DNA of 55,588 nt from an uncultured Ruminococcus sp. Its GTDB lineage: Bacteria > Bacillota > Clostridia > Lachnospirales > Lachnospiraceae. The notes under the pieces are model-generated. The model was given only the letters and a program-made list of their open reading frames with translations, had not been told where the DNA came from and did not search any database. Each line of letters opens with the position of its first letter. Positions within the stretch are counted from its first letter, which is position 1. Positions 9,383 to 18,269 of the stretch are shown here, piece after piece. The DNA lies in contig FMEL01000008.1 of NCBI GenBank assembly GCA_900066355.1, forward strand, positions 51,506 to 107,093, written 5' to 3'. Made by a program: the position numbers and the translations under genes.

Positions 9383-10390
9383 TTAATAGACCTCCCAGGA
9401 CTTTGGTATGAAGATCTTCCGAAATTTCGCCATGGAATACTGGTCCGTCATACCTGACAGATAATCACATACCACCTGCGCTTTTGATTCTCCCCTCTTC
9501 ATCAGGAGCCGATATTCCTCAGACATCTCTTCCGGATTTTCTGTATAATATACATATAGCTTTTTCAGCATTTTGATTGCTTTTAATTCTTCTTCTTTTG
9601 CTCCAGGATGTGTATATACATTCTGAAACATGATTCCACGAAGATCCATAAGTGCTTCATAAATCTCCGAAGACATCTCTATATGATCTTTTTCAAGACT
9701 GTTTTCGATAATATCATGAACAAAGGTATTCAGTCTCTCACGCGTCGTGTATCCCAGAAGCATCCTGAGCGTGACCGGTATATCATCTTCCGTGATGACC
9801 CCTGCCCTCTGTGCATCATCCATATCATGATGAATATATGCAAGTTTGTCCGAAAAACGCACAACCTGACCTTCCAGAGTCGTCGGTGAGCCGCTGATCC
9901 GGTGATTCAGGATTCCATCCCTTACTTCCCATGTAAGATTCAGACCTTCACCGTTTTTTTCGAGGATCTGGACTACACGGATGCTCTGCTGATAATGTGT
10001 AAAACCGCCTGGATGGATTTCATCCAGTGCCCGTTCACCGGCATGTCCGAAAGGTGTATGTCCCAGATCATGACCAAGCGCAATTGCCTCAACCAGATCT
10101 TCGTTCAATCGCAATGCCTTCGCGATCGTACGTGCAATCTGAGAAACTTCCAGTGTATGGGTCAGACGGTTCCTGTAATGATCTCCCTGCGGTGCTAGAA
10201 AAACCTGCGTCTTATCTTTCATCCGCCGGAATGCCTTACAATGCAGTATCCGGTCACGGTCTCTCTGATAAACCGTACGTACATCACACTCTTCCTCTAT
10301 CCGCTCCCTGCCACGCGAATGACCGCTATGTGCAGCATAGGGACTGAGAAGCTCAAGTTCTCGCTGTTCCATGTTTTCTCGAATATTCAT
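9383..10390 (-). CDS. dgt: Deoxyguanosinetriphosphate triphosphohydrolase-like HD protein
   Basis: The protein has 335 residues from the preferred ATG at 10390, which has GGAGG 8 nt upstream. The frame extends to 10414, but that start has no ribosome binding site. It is an HD-superfamily dNTPase: RNRLTHTLEVSQIA supplies the first His, and ALGHDLGHTPFGHAGE is the HD signature. Known enzymes hydrolyse dNTPs to deoxynucleoside plus triphosphate and help balance dNTP pools. The Dgt-like group lies directly upstream of dnaG in many Clostridia, as here, which fits a link to replication. Substrate preference is not known from the sequence. Confidence 0.9.
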   Translation of the reverse strand: MNIRENMEQRELELLSPYAAHSGHSRGRERIEEECDVRTVYQRDRDRILHCKAFRRMKDKTQVFLAPQGDHYRNRLTHTLEVSQIARTIAKALRLNEDLVEAIALGHDLGHTPFGHAGERALDEIHPGGFTHYQQSIRVVQILEKNGEGLNLTWEVRDGILNHRISGSPTTLEGQVVRFSDKLAYIHHDMDDAQRAGVITEDDIPVTLRMLLGYTTRERLNTFVHDIIENSLEKDHIEMSSEIYEALMDLRGIMFQNVYTHPGAKEEELKAIKMLKKLYVYYTENPEEMSEEYRLLMKRGESKAQVVCDYLSGMTDQYSMAKFRKIFIPKSWEVY

Positions 10391-10561
10391 AGGCATGTCC
10401 TCCACAGACTCCATAGACTGACAAAATACCTCTTATTAATTATATTCTGCACAAAGTCCCAAATTCCTCTTTTTTTCAAAAAAATCATTCAGATTAAATA
10501 TTTCGACATCTGAATAACTGATTTCGCGTTAAAAAAGAGGCTCCGGCGTCTGTTTTGCCAA
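10391..10561. other. Spacer between dgt and the tRNA-Leu terminator
   Basis: I see no gene here. A TATAAT at 10438-10443 (minus strand) could be a -10 box for dgt, but I find no convincing -35 partner. Confidence 0.4.
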
Positions 10562-10590
10562 AAGAAAAAGCCCTTGAAAATCAAGGGCTT
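10562..10590 (-). terminator. Intrinsic terminator of the tRNA-Leu pair
   Basis: A 10-bp perfect stem (10568-10577 with 10581-10590) with a 3-nt loop is followed by a T-rich tract on the minus strand, directly 3' of the second tRNA. Confidence 0.9.
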
Positions 10591-10594
10591 CTTA

Positions 10595-10679
10595 TGCGGA
10601 AGATGGGACTTGAACCCACACGAGCGCAATGCTCACAAGATCCTTAGTCTTGCTCGTCTGCCAGTTCCGACACTTCCGC
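10595..10679 (-). tRNA. tRNA-Leu (UAA), distal copy
   Basis: This is an 85-nt class II tRNA with a 7-bp acceptor stem (GCGGAAG with CTTCCGC) and discriminator A. The anticodon loop CTAAGGA gives anticodon UAA. It has a long variable arm and the TΨC motif GGTTCAAGTCC. CCA is not encoded. It differs from the copy at 10764-10848 by one base in the variable arm. Confidence 0.95.
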
Positions 10680-10718
10680 ATATCGCATTTCACGGATAAC
10701 TTATTCGCGACAACAGAA

Positions 10719-10747
10719 ATTATACAAAAAGATTTAAATAATGTCAA
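10719..10747 (-). promoter_or_regulatory. Consensus promoter of the distal tRNA-Leu
   Basis: On the minus strand, TTGACA (10747-10742), a 17-bp spacer and TATAAT (10724-10719) are both perfect consensus. The promoter lies between the two tRNAs, so the second gene need not depend on the first. Confidence 0.85.
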
Positions 10748-10763
10748 CCTCTTTTTTGTATTA

Positions 10764-10848
10764 TGCGGAAGATGGGACTTGAACCCACACAAGCGCAATG
10801 CTCACAAGATCCTTAGTCTTGCTCGTCTGCCAGTTCCGACACTTCCGC
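10764..10848 (-). tRNA. tRNA-Leu (UAA), proximal copy
   Basis: This 85-nt class II tRNA has the same acceptor stem, anticodon UAA and TΨC arm as its neighbour. The single difference changes a G-C pair to G-U in the variable arm. A tandem gene duplication is the simplest explanation. Confidence 0.95.
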
Positions 10849-10888
10849 ATATTCTGTTTCGCAGGATTGTTTCCTCGCGACAAGTGAT

Positions 10889-10917
10889 AGAATACCAGAG
10901 ATATGACATAAAGTCAA
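10889..10917 (-). promoter_or_regulatory. Promoter of the proximal tRNA-Leu
   Basis: On the minus strand, TTGACT and TATTCT are separated by 17 bp. Both tRNA leaders share a CGCGA-type sequence just downstream of the -10 box, as expected if the promoter was duplicated with the gene. Confidence 0.65.
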
Positions 10918-10952
10918 CACTTTTTTATAAATTTTTTTATTTTTTTGTATTT

Positions 10953-12221
10953 TTAGTTCAATTCCGCAATTCTACTGACCGCAACATAGATTTCCTGTAT
11001 CTTATACCACGTCTGATAATCCGTGATTCCCGTTTCCGGAATCCCGAACACATTCTGGAATTTGCGCACAGATGCACTGGTCTGTTCCCCGTAAATGCCA
11101 TCTGCATTTACCTTCGGAATTGCAGGATATGCACCTGCGATCACATTGAGCTGTTCCTGCATCTGGAGCACTTTTTCTCCTGTCGCACCGATATTCAGAT
11201 CATATCCCGGCCATGAGGATGGAATTCCGGAAATTTCTTCTGCTACATTGATATACATATCATTTCCGTAAAAATATCTGAGGATTTCAATCGGTGAATA
11301 GCCCTGATCTCCCAGTGACTTACTTCCCCACTGCGTCATCCAGCCACGATTTCTGCACTGTACCCGACGCCCGTCACAGTACTGTGTAAGAATTGGCTGG
11401 CGCACATCCGGCCTGGAGAGATAATTTTCAAAAAGTTCATCCGTAATCCTGGAAATACTGTCAAATACATTTCTTCCCCGGATCCACTTGTGGTCATACG
11501 CTGTGGAGGCTGTGATCGTAAAATCTTTGCCCTTATTCCGATACCATTCCGTATAAACACGGTTCAATGTAAAAGACATGATTGCAAGGATATTTGCACG
11601 GATCGTATCATCCGGCCAGGTTGCATAGATCTCGCTGCTTGCAACATTTTTTATATAGTCTCGATACCTCTCATAATAGTTCGGTGCTGTCGTATCATTT
11701 ACCGAACCGTCATGTACTACGATATATTCCGGTATTACTACCCTGCTTAAAACAATTTCTCCACTCTCATCCACCGGTTTAACTTCCGCTTCTTCTATCT
11801 TTGGCGGATATTCCGCAAACAGAGTATGGGGACCGATCACCAGACGCTCAAATGATGTTTCCGCACGAAACGCCATTTTTACCGCCTGCTGTGCCTGCAC
11901 TCCCGGAAGCACCTGCGTACCGGCAATCTCCGTATTTTCGAATCCTTCCGCTTCTACCTGTATGGTATATTCCGCGTATGGCTGTTCTTCCACCGGCTCC
12001 ATACTGTACTCAAGCGGAGGTGTTTTCAGATCCAGTACCGGTGTCTGCCCGGACGAATCCGTCCGTACTTCATCCACCGTCTGTCCGCTCTCACCTGTGT
12101 AAGATATTCGCACCAGCGCATTTTCCACCGGACGCGTACCGTCTTCTGTAAATACACTGACTTTCAGCGTTCCATCATCCACCTGATCCTGCTGCGCCCG
12201 AACTTTTCTATAAAAATCCAT
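10953..12221 (-). CDS. SpoIID/LytB-like protein with C-terminal peptidoglycan-binding domain
   Basis: The protein has 422 residues with no obvious signal peptide. Residues about 15-125 resemble a carboxypeptidase-regulatory or Cna-like beta-sandwich. Residues about 170-320 resemble the SpoIID/LytB domain: ASSEIYATWPDDTIRANIL contains the Glu corresponding to the SpoIID catalytic region, followed by the conserved QYCDG and WGSKSLGDQGYSPIEILR segments. Residues about 345-415 are a PG_binding_1 repeat (GEKVLQMQEQLN, DGIYGEQTSASVRKFQ). SpoIID cleaves denuded glycan strands during engulfment, so a role in spore or cell-wall peptidoglycan is inferred. The ATG at 12221 has AGGAGA upstream. The gene ends just upstream of the tRNA-Leu promoters. 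Confidence 0.75.
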   Translation of the reverse strand: MDFYRKVRAQQDQVDDGTLKVSVFTEDGTRPVENALVRISYTGESGQTVDEVRTDSSGQTPVLDLKTPPLEYSMEPVEEQPYAEYTIQVEAEGFENTEIAGTQVLPGVQAQQAVKMAFRAETSFERLVIGPHTLFAEYPPKIEEAEVKPVDESGEIVLSRVVIPEYIVVHDGSVNDTTAPNYYERYRDYIKNVASSEIYATWPDDTIRANILAIMSFTLNRVYTEWYRNKGKDFTITASTAYDHKWIRGRNVFDSISRITDELFENYLSRPDVRQPILTQYCDGRRVQCRNRGWMTQWGSKSLGDQGYSPIEILRYFYGNDMYINVAEEISGIPSSWPGYDLNIGATGEKVLQMQEQLNVIAGAYPAIPKVNADGIYGEQTSASVRKFQNVFGIPETGITDYQTWYKIQEIYVAVSRIAELN

Positions 12222-12255
12222 TTATTTTCTCCTGACAAAGGTCTCTCAGGATAGT

Positions 12256-13527
12256 TTATGCATTACCATTGGAAAACTTTCTTAAAATAGTTTTCAACTT
12301 TCTTACCGGCCAGGTTATCGCGCGTCCAATCTTCCATGAAGTAGATTCTTTCATCTCTTTAATCTTTTTATTCGCTTTTTTAAGATCTTTATTGGTTTCT
12401 TTTATTTTTTGCTGAAGTTTATCATTTTTTTCCTGCTCTTGTTTCCTGTCTGCTTCCAGCTTTGTAAGCTGCTGTTCTAAGTTCAGTATCCTGATTTCCT
12501 GTTTCTGACGTACTTCCTTATTTTCTCTGTTCACACGCTCCAGAAACTTGCTTTTGGCATCCATTCTGTCTTCTGCTTCTATTTCTCTGCGAATAAGTGC
12601 ATCGAAATAAAATTTCTGTTCTTCTGTCAAGCGCTCTTCTAAACTCTTTTTTTCCTCCTCATCCAGCAGACGATAGGTTCTTTTTATATCCCTCCGTGCA
12701 ATATCCAGCGGAAAACCCATATCCATATTCGGCTTTTTCACATCCCTATAATCTGCAATAAGATAAAGATCCTGAACAAAATTTACAAGATAACCTTCTA
12801 CATTTTTATGCGTTACTTTCTGTGTCATGATTGAATTTTCACGAATTCTTCTCTCAAACAAAACATCTTTAACCGCGGTTGTTCTGTCTGTCAGATACAT
12901 ACACATAAATGTTACATAATTATCTTCATGGAGCTGTCCTTCTGTATAGTAAACATTATTATCCTGCAAAAACTTTCGTCTGTAAATTCTGGTTGACTGT
13001 TGAACTGCCCATTCTCCATTTCTCTGCAATTCAGCCATCAGTTCTGTTCCCTTCATTATACGAGGATACTCATGCTCTATTCGATAACTTTTTTCATAAT
13101 ATGAATATTTTTTATAAAACTCTTCTGTTTCAAAAAAACTTCTGCCAGCTCCTATCAATATGTCTAACTGATCTTCCTGCATTTTCTCGCAGCACTTTTC
13201 CAGAATTGCAACATCTTTTACTTTATCGTCACTATCCAGAAAATAGATAAATTTTCCCTTCGCAATATGCAGCCCCTGATTCCTTGCCACTGAAACACCT
13301 TTGTTTTCCTGATTTATAACAATAACACGGGCATCTTTTTGTTTCCACTGCTCAAGTATATCTAAAGTACCATCCGTCGACCCGTCATTCACACAGATCA
13401 CTTCTATATCGGCATCTCGATCATTGCATACAGATTCCAGACATTCTTCAATATATTTTTCCACATTGTAACAAGGTATAATAATGCTTAATGTCTTATC
13501 CAACTTTATCTCCTGCCTTTCTCTCAA
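12256..13527 (-). CDS. Family 2 glycosyltransferase with C-terminal coiled coil
   Basis: The 423-residue GT-A transferase begins with LSIIIPCYNVEKYIEECLES. The nucleotide-sugar signature is ICVNDGSTDGT, and the DXD-like motif is FLDSDD. Residues about 305-395 are a long Lys/Glu coiled coil. The protein ends in a basic tail, STSWKIGRAITWPVRK, that recurs in two glycosyltransferases of the polysaccharide locus 24-27 kb away. Transfer of a sugar to a cell-surface glycan is inferred; donor and acceptor are unknown. It lies alone between the SpoIID-like gene and the rseP terminator, away from the main locus. Confidence 0.85.
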   Translation of the reverse strand: MRERQEIKLDKTLSIIIPCYNVEKYIEECLESVCNDRDADIEVICVNDGSTDGTLDILEQWKQKDARVIVINQENKGVSVARNQGLHIAKGKFIYFLDSDDKVKDVAILEKCCEKMQEDQLDILIGAGRSFFETEEFYKKYSYYEKSYRIEHEYPRIMKGTELMAELQRNGEWAVQQSTRIYRRKFLQDNNVYYTEGQLHEDNYVTFMCMYLTDRTTAVKDVLFERRIRENSIMTQKVTHKNVEGYLVNFVQDLYLIADYRDVKKPNMDMGFPLDIARRDIKRTYRLLDEEEKKSLEERLTEEQKFYFDALIRREIEAEDRMDAKSKFLERVNRENKEVRQKQEIRILNLEQQLTKLEADRKQEQEKNDKLQQKIKETNKDLKKANKKIKEMKESTSWKIGRAITWPVRKLKTILRKFSNGNA

Positions 13528-13553
13528 TATTCTATCATTCGTTTTCTTATTTC

Positions 13554-13597
13554 AAAAAAGAGTGTGAAACTATTCCACAATATTCACACTCTTTTTT
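13554..13597 (-). terminator. Strong intrinsic terminator after rseP
   Basis: A 15-bp perfect inverted repeat (13554-13568 with 13583-13597) has A runs and T runs at both ends, so it could work in both directions. It closes the pyrH-to-rseP operon. Confidence 0.9.
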
Positions 13598-13614
13598 AAC
13601 CAGCTTATCCAATT

Positions 13615-14904
13615 TTAAAATATTTTCAAAATATCATTATACATAACAACTACCATCAATGCCATCAGAAGCATCAAACCTGCAAAATGAATCCTGCCCT
13701 CGATTTCACGGTTGATCGGTTTACGCCGGATTGCTTCAATAATGAGAAATACCAGACGGCCGCCGTCAAGTGCCGGAAGCGGAAGCAGATTCATTACACC
13801 AAGGTTCGCTGAAAGAAGCACTGCCATATTCAACATATTCATCCAGAGCATCAATGCTCCCTCTCTCTTGCTTTGCTCGTATGTCGTTCCGATAGCATCT
13901 ACAACGCCTACCGGACCGCTTAAGTTCTGGAATCCGAGCTGCCCTGTCACAAGCTCTTTCAGACTGAGTAGCGTCGTTCTGACCATATATTTAATCTCCA
14001 GTGCGCCGTATTTCAACACCTGCAGCCCGGAGGTCTTTGTATATCCCAGATTATAAGAAAATCCAAGCTGCGGTGTCCGGTACTCTCTCGGTGTAATCGT
14101 AGCTGTATAATCCAGTCCGTCGCGATCATAAGTGATTTCTACCGGCTCATTAGACAACGGATGCTCTTCCAGATATGCATCATACGCTTCTCCATCCGCA
14201 ATCTCCGTACCATTGATCGCCGTGATCGTATCTCCTGCCTGAAGTCCTGCCTCCTGAAGCGGCATACCATCAATCAGAGACTCTACAGTCATGGACGATG
14301 CATCTGAACGGTTAAATCCAAGAAGATACCGTACTGAAACATCCGGTGTATAGGTGATCGTCCTGGTCTCTCCGTCACGTTTCACTGTCATTGTAACTGT
14401 ATCACCTTCTTTGAGGTCATTCAGATACATATAAACATACAGATCTTTTGCCAGATCTACATGATAACCATCGTATTCGGTAATTACATCACCCTTTTCA
14501 AGGCCTGCCTCTGCTACCGGTGATCCGCTCTCCACTTCAACGACCTCTGACGGATCATAACCAACAAAACCTACAATGATCACTGCCAGTACAAATGCCA
14601 GAATAAAATTAAACACCGGGCCTGCCGCAACAACAGAGATTCTCCCCCCTACCGACGCTGCATTAAAAGAACCCGGGAGCTCTTCCTCATCTGTGTCCTC
14701 ACCGACCATTGCACAGGAGCCACCGATCGGAAGTAATTTCAGAGAATAACGAGTTTCCCCTTTCTGAAAACTGAAGAGTCTCGGTCCCATTCCCAGAGAA
14801 AACTCTGTAACCCCGATGCCATTTAATTTTGCAAACAAAAAATGTCCAAATTCATGAAAAAGAATGATTGCGCTGAAAATGATTACAGCAATCAATATCT
14901 TCAA
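13615..14904 (-). CDS. rseP: RIP metalloprotease RseP (site-2 protease)
   Basis: The 429-residue membrane zinc protease performs regulated intramembrane proteolysis. The N-terminal helix carries HEFGH, the zinc-binding HEXXH motif. A PDZ region follows at about 120-270 and appears to be in two parts (GSPVAEAGLEKGDVI and GMPLQEAGLQAGDTI). The C-terminal membrane part has LPLPALDGGR, the third zinc ligand motif. I chose the TTG at 14904: it has AGGTGG upstream, starts 1 nt past the dxr stop, and gives the usual family N terminus. The frame extends to an ATG at 14940 inside dxr, which is less likely. It is the last gene of the pyrH operon. Confidence 0.92.
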   Translation of the reverse strand: MKILIAVIIFSAIILFHEFGHFLFAKLNGIGVTEFSLGMGPRLFSFQKGETRYSLKLLPIGGSCAMVGEDTDEEELPGSFNAASVGGRISVVAAGPVFNFILAFVLAVIIVGFVGYDPSEVVEVESGSPVAEAGLEKGDVITEYDGYHVDLAKDLYVYMYLNDLKEGDTVTMTVKRDGETRTITYTPDVSVRYLLGFNRSDASSMTVESLIDGMPLQEAGLQAGDTITAINGTEIADGEAYDAYLEEHPLSNEPVEITYDRDGLDYTATITPREYRTPQLGFSYNLGYTKTSGLQVLKYGALEIKYMVRTTLLSLKELVTGQLGFQNLSGPVGVVDAIGTTYEQSKREGALMLWMNMLNMAVLLSANLGVMNLLPLPALDGGRLVFLIIEAIRRKPINREIEGRIHFAGLMLLMALMVVVMYNDILKIF

Positions 14905-14905
14905 A

Positions 14906-16048
14906 TTACCACCTGCTTTCGATCCATTGATAAGTTTCACTCTCTACTGCAAGAATTTCTTCAAGATTCGGATTCTCAATTACTTTATGTCGTTCCATCG
15001 ACTGTGCGATAATATCATAAATATCAAGAAAGCCAATCTCCTGATGAAGAAATTTGCTTACTGCCAGTTCGTTTGCCGCATTAAAGACCGTTGGCATCGA
15101 ACCGCCTGCTCTCGATGCCTGCATTGCCATCGGAAGTCCCAGAAATGTCTCCATATCCGGTTCTTCAAATGTAATTTGCCTAAGTGCCGCAAAATCCAGA
15201 CGGTCTCCTCCGAGGTATCTTCTGTGCGGATAATATAACGCATATTGTATTGGCAGACGCATATCCGGAGTTCCAAGCTGCGCAATAATTCCTCCATCCT
15301 TAAATTCTACCATGGAGTGAATCACACTCTGTGGCTGGACAACTACCTGAATATGATCCAGATCCACATCAAACAGCCACCTTGCTTCCATAACTTCCAG
15401 ACCTTTATTGACCAGTGTCGCAGAATCTACGGTAATCTTCTGTCCCATCACCCAGTTTGGATGTTTCAGAGTATCAGCAAGCGTAACTGTTTCCAGATCT
15501 TTACGCTTTCTTCCACGGAAAGGTCCTCCCGATGCAGTAATCAGCAGTTTATATATCTCCGAACGGTGTTCTCCATTCAACGACTGAAAAATCGCACTGT
15601 GCTCGCTGTCCACAGGCAAAATCTGCACACCATATTCTTTTGCCATAGGCATAATCAGATGACCTGCTGTCACAAGTGTCTCTTTATTTGCAAGCGCGAT
15701 GTCCTTACCTGCACGGATAGCTTCAATCGTCGGACGAATTCCAAGCATACCCACAATTGCTGTAACAAGAATTTCTGTTTCCGGCATGGCAGCCAGTTCC
15801 AAAAGCCCATCCATTCCGGAAACAACTTTTGTATCTGTATCTTTAATCTTATCTGCAAGATCTTTCGCTGCGTTTTCATCCCATACAGCAACAAGACGTG
15901 GAGAAAACTCCCGAACCTGTTCTTCCAGTTTCCGGATGTTTCTTCCGGCACTGATACCCAGCACTTCGATATCTCCATTGGCCCGGACTACATCCAGCGT
16001 CTGTGTTCCGATCGAACCTGTAGATCCTAAAATTGCAATTTTTTTCAT
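14906..16048 (-). CDS. dxr: 1-deoxy-D-xylulose 5-phosphate reductoisomerase
   Basis: The 380-residue enzyme converts DXP to 2-C-methyl-D-erythritol 4-phosphate with NADPH, the committed step of the MEP isoprenoid pathway. The N-terminal nucleotide-binding motif is AILGSTGSIGTQTLDVV. The metal and substrate site includes PVDSEHSAIFQ, and the flexible loop is TASGGPFR. The frame opens at 16069, but the ATG at 16048 has AAGGAG 6-7 nt upstream and gives the family N terminus MKKIAILGSTG. It follows cdsA and precedes rseP. With uppS in the same operon, it couples isoprenoid supply to undecaprenyl and phospholipid synthesis. Confidence 0.95.
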   Translation of the reverse strand: MKKIAILGSTGSIGTQTLDVVRANGDIEVLGISAGRNIRKLEEQVREFSPRLVAVWDENAAKDLADKIKDTDTKVVSGMDGLLELAAMPETEILVTAIVGMLGIRPTIEAIRAGKDIALANKETLVTAGHLIMPMAKEYGVQILPVDSEHSAIFQSLNGEHRSEIYKLLITASGGPFRGRKRKDLETVTLADTLKHPNWVMGQKITVDSATLVNKGLEVMEARWLFDVDLDHIQVVVQPQSVIHSMVEFKDGGIIAQLGTPDMRLPIQYALYYPHRRYLGGDRLDFAALRQITFEEPDMETFLGLPMAMQASRAGGSMPTVFNAANELAVSKFLHQEIGFLDIYDIIAQSMERHKVIENPNLEEILAVESETYQWIESRW

Positions 16049-16068
16049 GCTTTTCTCCTTTTGCAACA

Positions 16069-16863
16069 TCAGATACCAAGAATAATTTTGGCGAGATAGT
16101 AAATAACCGGTGCAGTAAAGATCACACTGTCAAAGCGATCCAGAATGCCGCCATGTCCCGGTATCAGTTTACCATAATCTTTGATTCCCTGGTTTCTCTT
16201 AATTGCGGACGCTGCAAGATCCCCAACCATGGAAATCAATGCACCGATGCCACAAATTACTGCATATTCTACCATCGGTCCCTGTATCGCAGCAGCATAG
16301 ATTACCCCCAGAAGTGCAGCTCCGACAACTCCACCGATGCCGCCTTCTACAGATTTCTTCGGACTGAGTACCGGTGCCATCTTGTGCTTGCCAATGAGCA
16401 TTCCCACACAATACGCACAGGTATCGCATCCCCATGAGCAAAGGAAAATCAGCCAGACAATAAATTTACCATCCGGAAGATTCCTTGTCAGAAGAATAAA
16501 AGACAACATTACTGCCACATAAACCACACCGAAAAACGCAGACATTATCTGATGTGCATTATATTTCGGATATGTAAACACATAAACAAACATGATCAAA
16601 ATCAGTGAAACCAGAACAGTCATCAAACCATAGCTTTCAAATCCCAAAAGCAGACTGACATAATAAAGGATTGCTCCCAGATATCCAATAATTTCCAACA
16701 ATCCAGTACTCTCTCCATGTACCCCCATTGCCTTATAAAGTTCCTGCATTCCGATCAGCGAAATACATACCAATGTAAAAAAGAGCACATAACCACCACT
16801 TATGATCGTAAGCAGTGCTGCAATCACAAGTAAAATTCCACTTATGAGTCGTGTTTTAAACAT
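16069..16863 (-). CDS. cdsA: Phosphatidate cytidylyltransferase CdsA
   Basis: The 264-residue integral membrane enzyme has about seven or eight hydrophobic segments. It makes CDP-diacylglycerol from phosphatidate and CTP for phospholipid synthesis. The C-terminal signature runs from GDLAASAIKRNQGIKDYGK to PGHGGILDRFDS, matching the CDS family pattern. It begins 2 bp after the uppS stop and ends 20 bp before dxr. Confidence 0.93.
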   Translation of the reverse strand: MFKTRLISGILLVIAALLTIISGGYVLFFTLVCISLIGMQELYKAMGVHGESTGLLEIIGYLGAILYYVSLLLGFESYGLMTVLVSLILIMFVYVFTYPKYNAHQIMSAFFGVVYVAVMLSFILLTRNLPDGKFIVWLIFLCSWGCDTCAYCVGMLIGKHKMAPVLSPKKSVEGGIGGVVGAALLGVIYAAAIQGPMVEYAVICGIGALISMVGDLAASAIKRNQGIKDYGKLIPGHGGILDRFDSVIFTAPVIYYLAKIILGI

Positions 16864-16865
16864 AA

Positions 16866-17573
16866 TTATTCCCCTTTCACGCCTCCAAAGCGACGATCTC
16901 TGCTATTATATTTTTCGATTGCTTTAATCAGATCTTCTTTATGAAAATCCGGCCACGGCACATCTGTAAAGTAGAACTCCGTATACGCAAGCTGCCACAT
17001 CAGGAAATTAGACAGTCTCTGCTCCCCACTTGTACGAATCAGAAGATCAGGATCCGGAACTCCGGCTGTATCCAGATAACTTTCAAAAAAAGGTTCATCT
17101 ATCTCTGACGGATCACACTTGCCATCAACAACATCCTGCGCCAGTTTGCGAACTCCACGAATGATTTCATCCCTGCTGCCATAGTTTAATGCAATCTGAA
17201 AGTACAGTTCGTCATAATCTTTTGAGAACTCTTCCAGCTCGCGGATTTTGTCCTGAATATCCGGTGCAAATGCAGAAGGATCCCCAATAATCTTTACACG
17301 CATATGGTTTTTCTCTGCACTTTTCATACATTTCTTAAGATAGCTGCGGAACAGTTTCATCAGTCCCTCAACTTCTTCTCTGGAACGTTTCCAGTTCTCT
17401 GTGGAAAAAGCATAAACCGTCAGATACTTTACTCCAAGATCTTTGATGTCATCACAGATATTTTCAAGGTTGGCACAGCCTTTAATATGTCCATATCCTC
17501 TCGGCATCCCCTTGGCTTTTGCCCATCTGCCATTGCCATCAAGAATAATCGCAATATGATTCGGTACTTTCAT
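16866..17573 (-). CDS. uppS: Undecaprenyl diphosphate synthase (isoprenyl transferase)
   Basis: The 235-residue cis-prenyltransferase builds undecaprenyl diphosphate, the lipid carrier for peptidoglycan and surface polysaccharides. Motifs are AIILDGNGRWAKAKGMPRGYGH (catalytic Asp and pyrophosphate-binding Arg/His), TVYAFSTENWKRS, and the C-terminal LLIRTSGEQRLSNFLMWQ and YTEFYFTD. The frame extends to 17612, but the ATG at 17573 has AAAGGAG upstream and matches the family start. It lies between frr and cdsA. Confidence 0.95.
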   Translation of the reverse strand: MKVPNHIAIILDGNGRWAKAKGMPRGYGHIKGCANLENICDDIKDLGVKYLTVYAFSTENWKRSREEVEGLMKLFRSYLKKCMKSAEKNHMRVKIIGDPSAFAPDIQDKIRELEEFSKDYDELYFQIALNYGSRDEIIRGVRKLAQDVVDGKCDPSEIDEPFFESYLDTAGVPDPDLLIRTSGEQRLSNFLMWQLAYTEFYFTDVPWPDFHKEDLIKAIEKYNSRDRRFGGVKGE

Positions 17574-17615
17574 ATGTTCTCCTTTTATTTCGAAAAGATT
17601 CCTGTATTTCAACAG

Positions 17616-17641
17616 AAAGAGAGCCTTTATGCGGCTCTCCC
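17616..17641 (-). terminator. Hairpin between frr and uppS (weak or partial terminator)
   Basis: GAGAGCC pairs with GGCTCTC around a 7-nt loop. Only a short, interrupted T tract follows on the minus strand, so attenuation or RNA processing is as likely as full termination. Confidence 0.4.
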
Positions 17642-17661
17642 TCTTCTTTCTGTCTGTGTCA

Positions 17662-18213
17662 TTATACAGTCAGAATTTCTTTCGCTTTTGTATCTACTGC
17701 TGCATCAATTTTTTTGATGAACTTGTCTGTAAGCTTCTGTACAGAATCTTCCAGATCTTTGATTTCATCTTCGGAAACATCCTGCTTAGCCAGCTTCTTG
17801 AATGCATCGTTTGCATCACGACGGATATTTCTCACTGCGACCTTAGCTGCCTCACCTTTTTTCTTAACGTCTTTTACAAGTTCTTTACGACGTTCTTCTG
17901 TGAGTTCAGGCAGAACCAGACGGATAAGCTTTCCATCGTTACTCGGATTCAGGCCAAGGTCTGATGTAAGGATTGCTTTTTCAATGCTTTTGATCAGGCT
18001 GGATTCCCAGGGCTGAATCTGAATCATACGAGCTTCCGGAACAGTAATATTCGCTACCTGCTGAAGTGGTGTCGGGCTTCCATAATAATCTACTGTGATT
18101 TTGTCAAGAATATGCGGATTTGCACGGCCGGCACGAATCGTTGTAAGCTCCTCCTCAAAACCACTTAATGTCTTTGTCATTTTCTGCTCATATTTCTGAA
18201 CTCTTTCATCCAT
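17662..18213 (-). CDS. frr: Ribosome recycling factor
   Basis: The 183-residue protein is full length for RRF, which splits post-termination ribosomes together with EF-G. The family pattern runs from the N-terminal EEELTTIRAGRANPHILDKI, through PTPLQQVANITVPEARMIQIQPW in the beta domain, to LPELTEERRKELVK and VRNIRRDAND in the helical domain. It follows pyrH in the standard order. Confidence 0.97.
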   Translation of the reverse strand: MDERVQKYEQKMTKTLSGFEEELTTIRAGRANPHILDKITVDYYGSPTPLQQVANITVPEARMIQIQPWESSLIKSIEKAILTSDLGLNPSNDGKLIRLVLPELTEERRKELVKDVKKKGEAAKVAVRNIRRDANDAFKKLAKQDVSEDEIKDLEDSVQKLTDKFIKKIDAAVDTKAKEILTV

Positions 18214-18269
18214 TTGTCAAACTCTCCCTCTTCTGATTTTTATTACCTTCTCTTATATAAATGTAAAAC

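Noticed and set aside
10592..10848. Reading frames across the tRNA-Leu genes and a possible integrase attachment-site duplication
   Set aside because: The frames are shadows of structured RNA. Both tRNAs are complete with their own promoters, and no integrase or phage genes are near.
14641..14652. C6 tract in rseP as another phase-variation site
   Set aside because: Six bases is short, the frame is intact, and inactivation of this conserved operon gene would not be expected to be selected.
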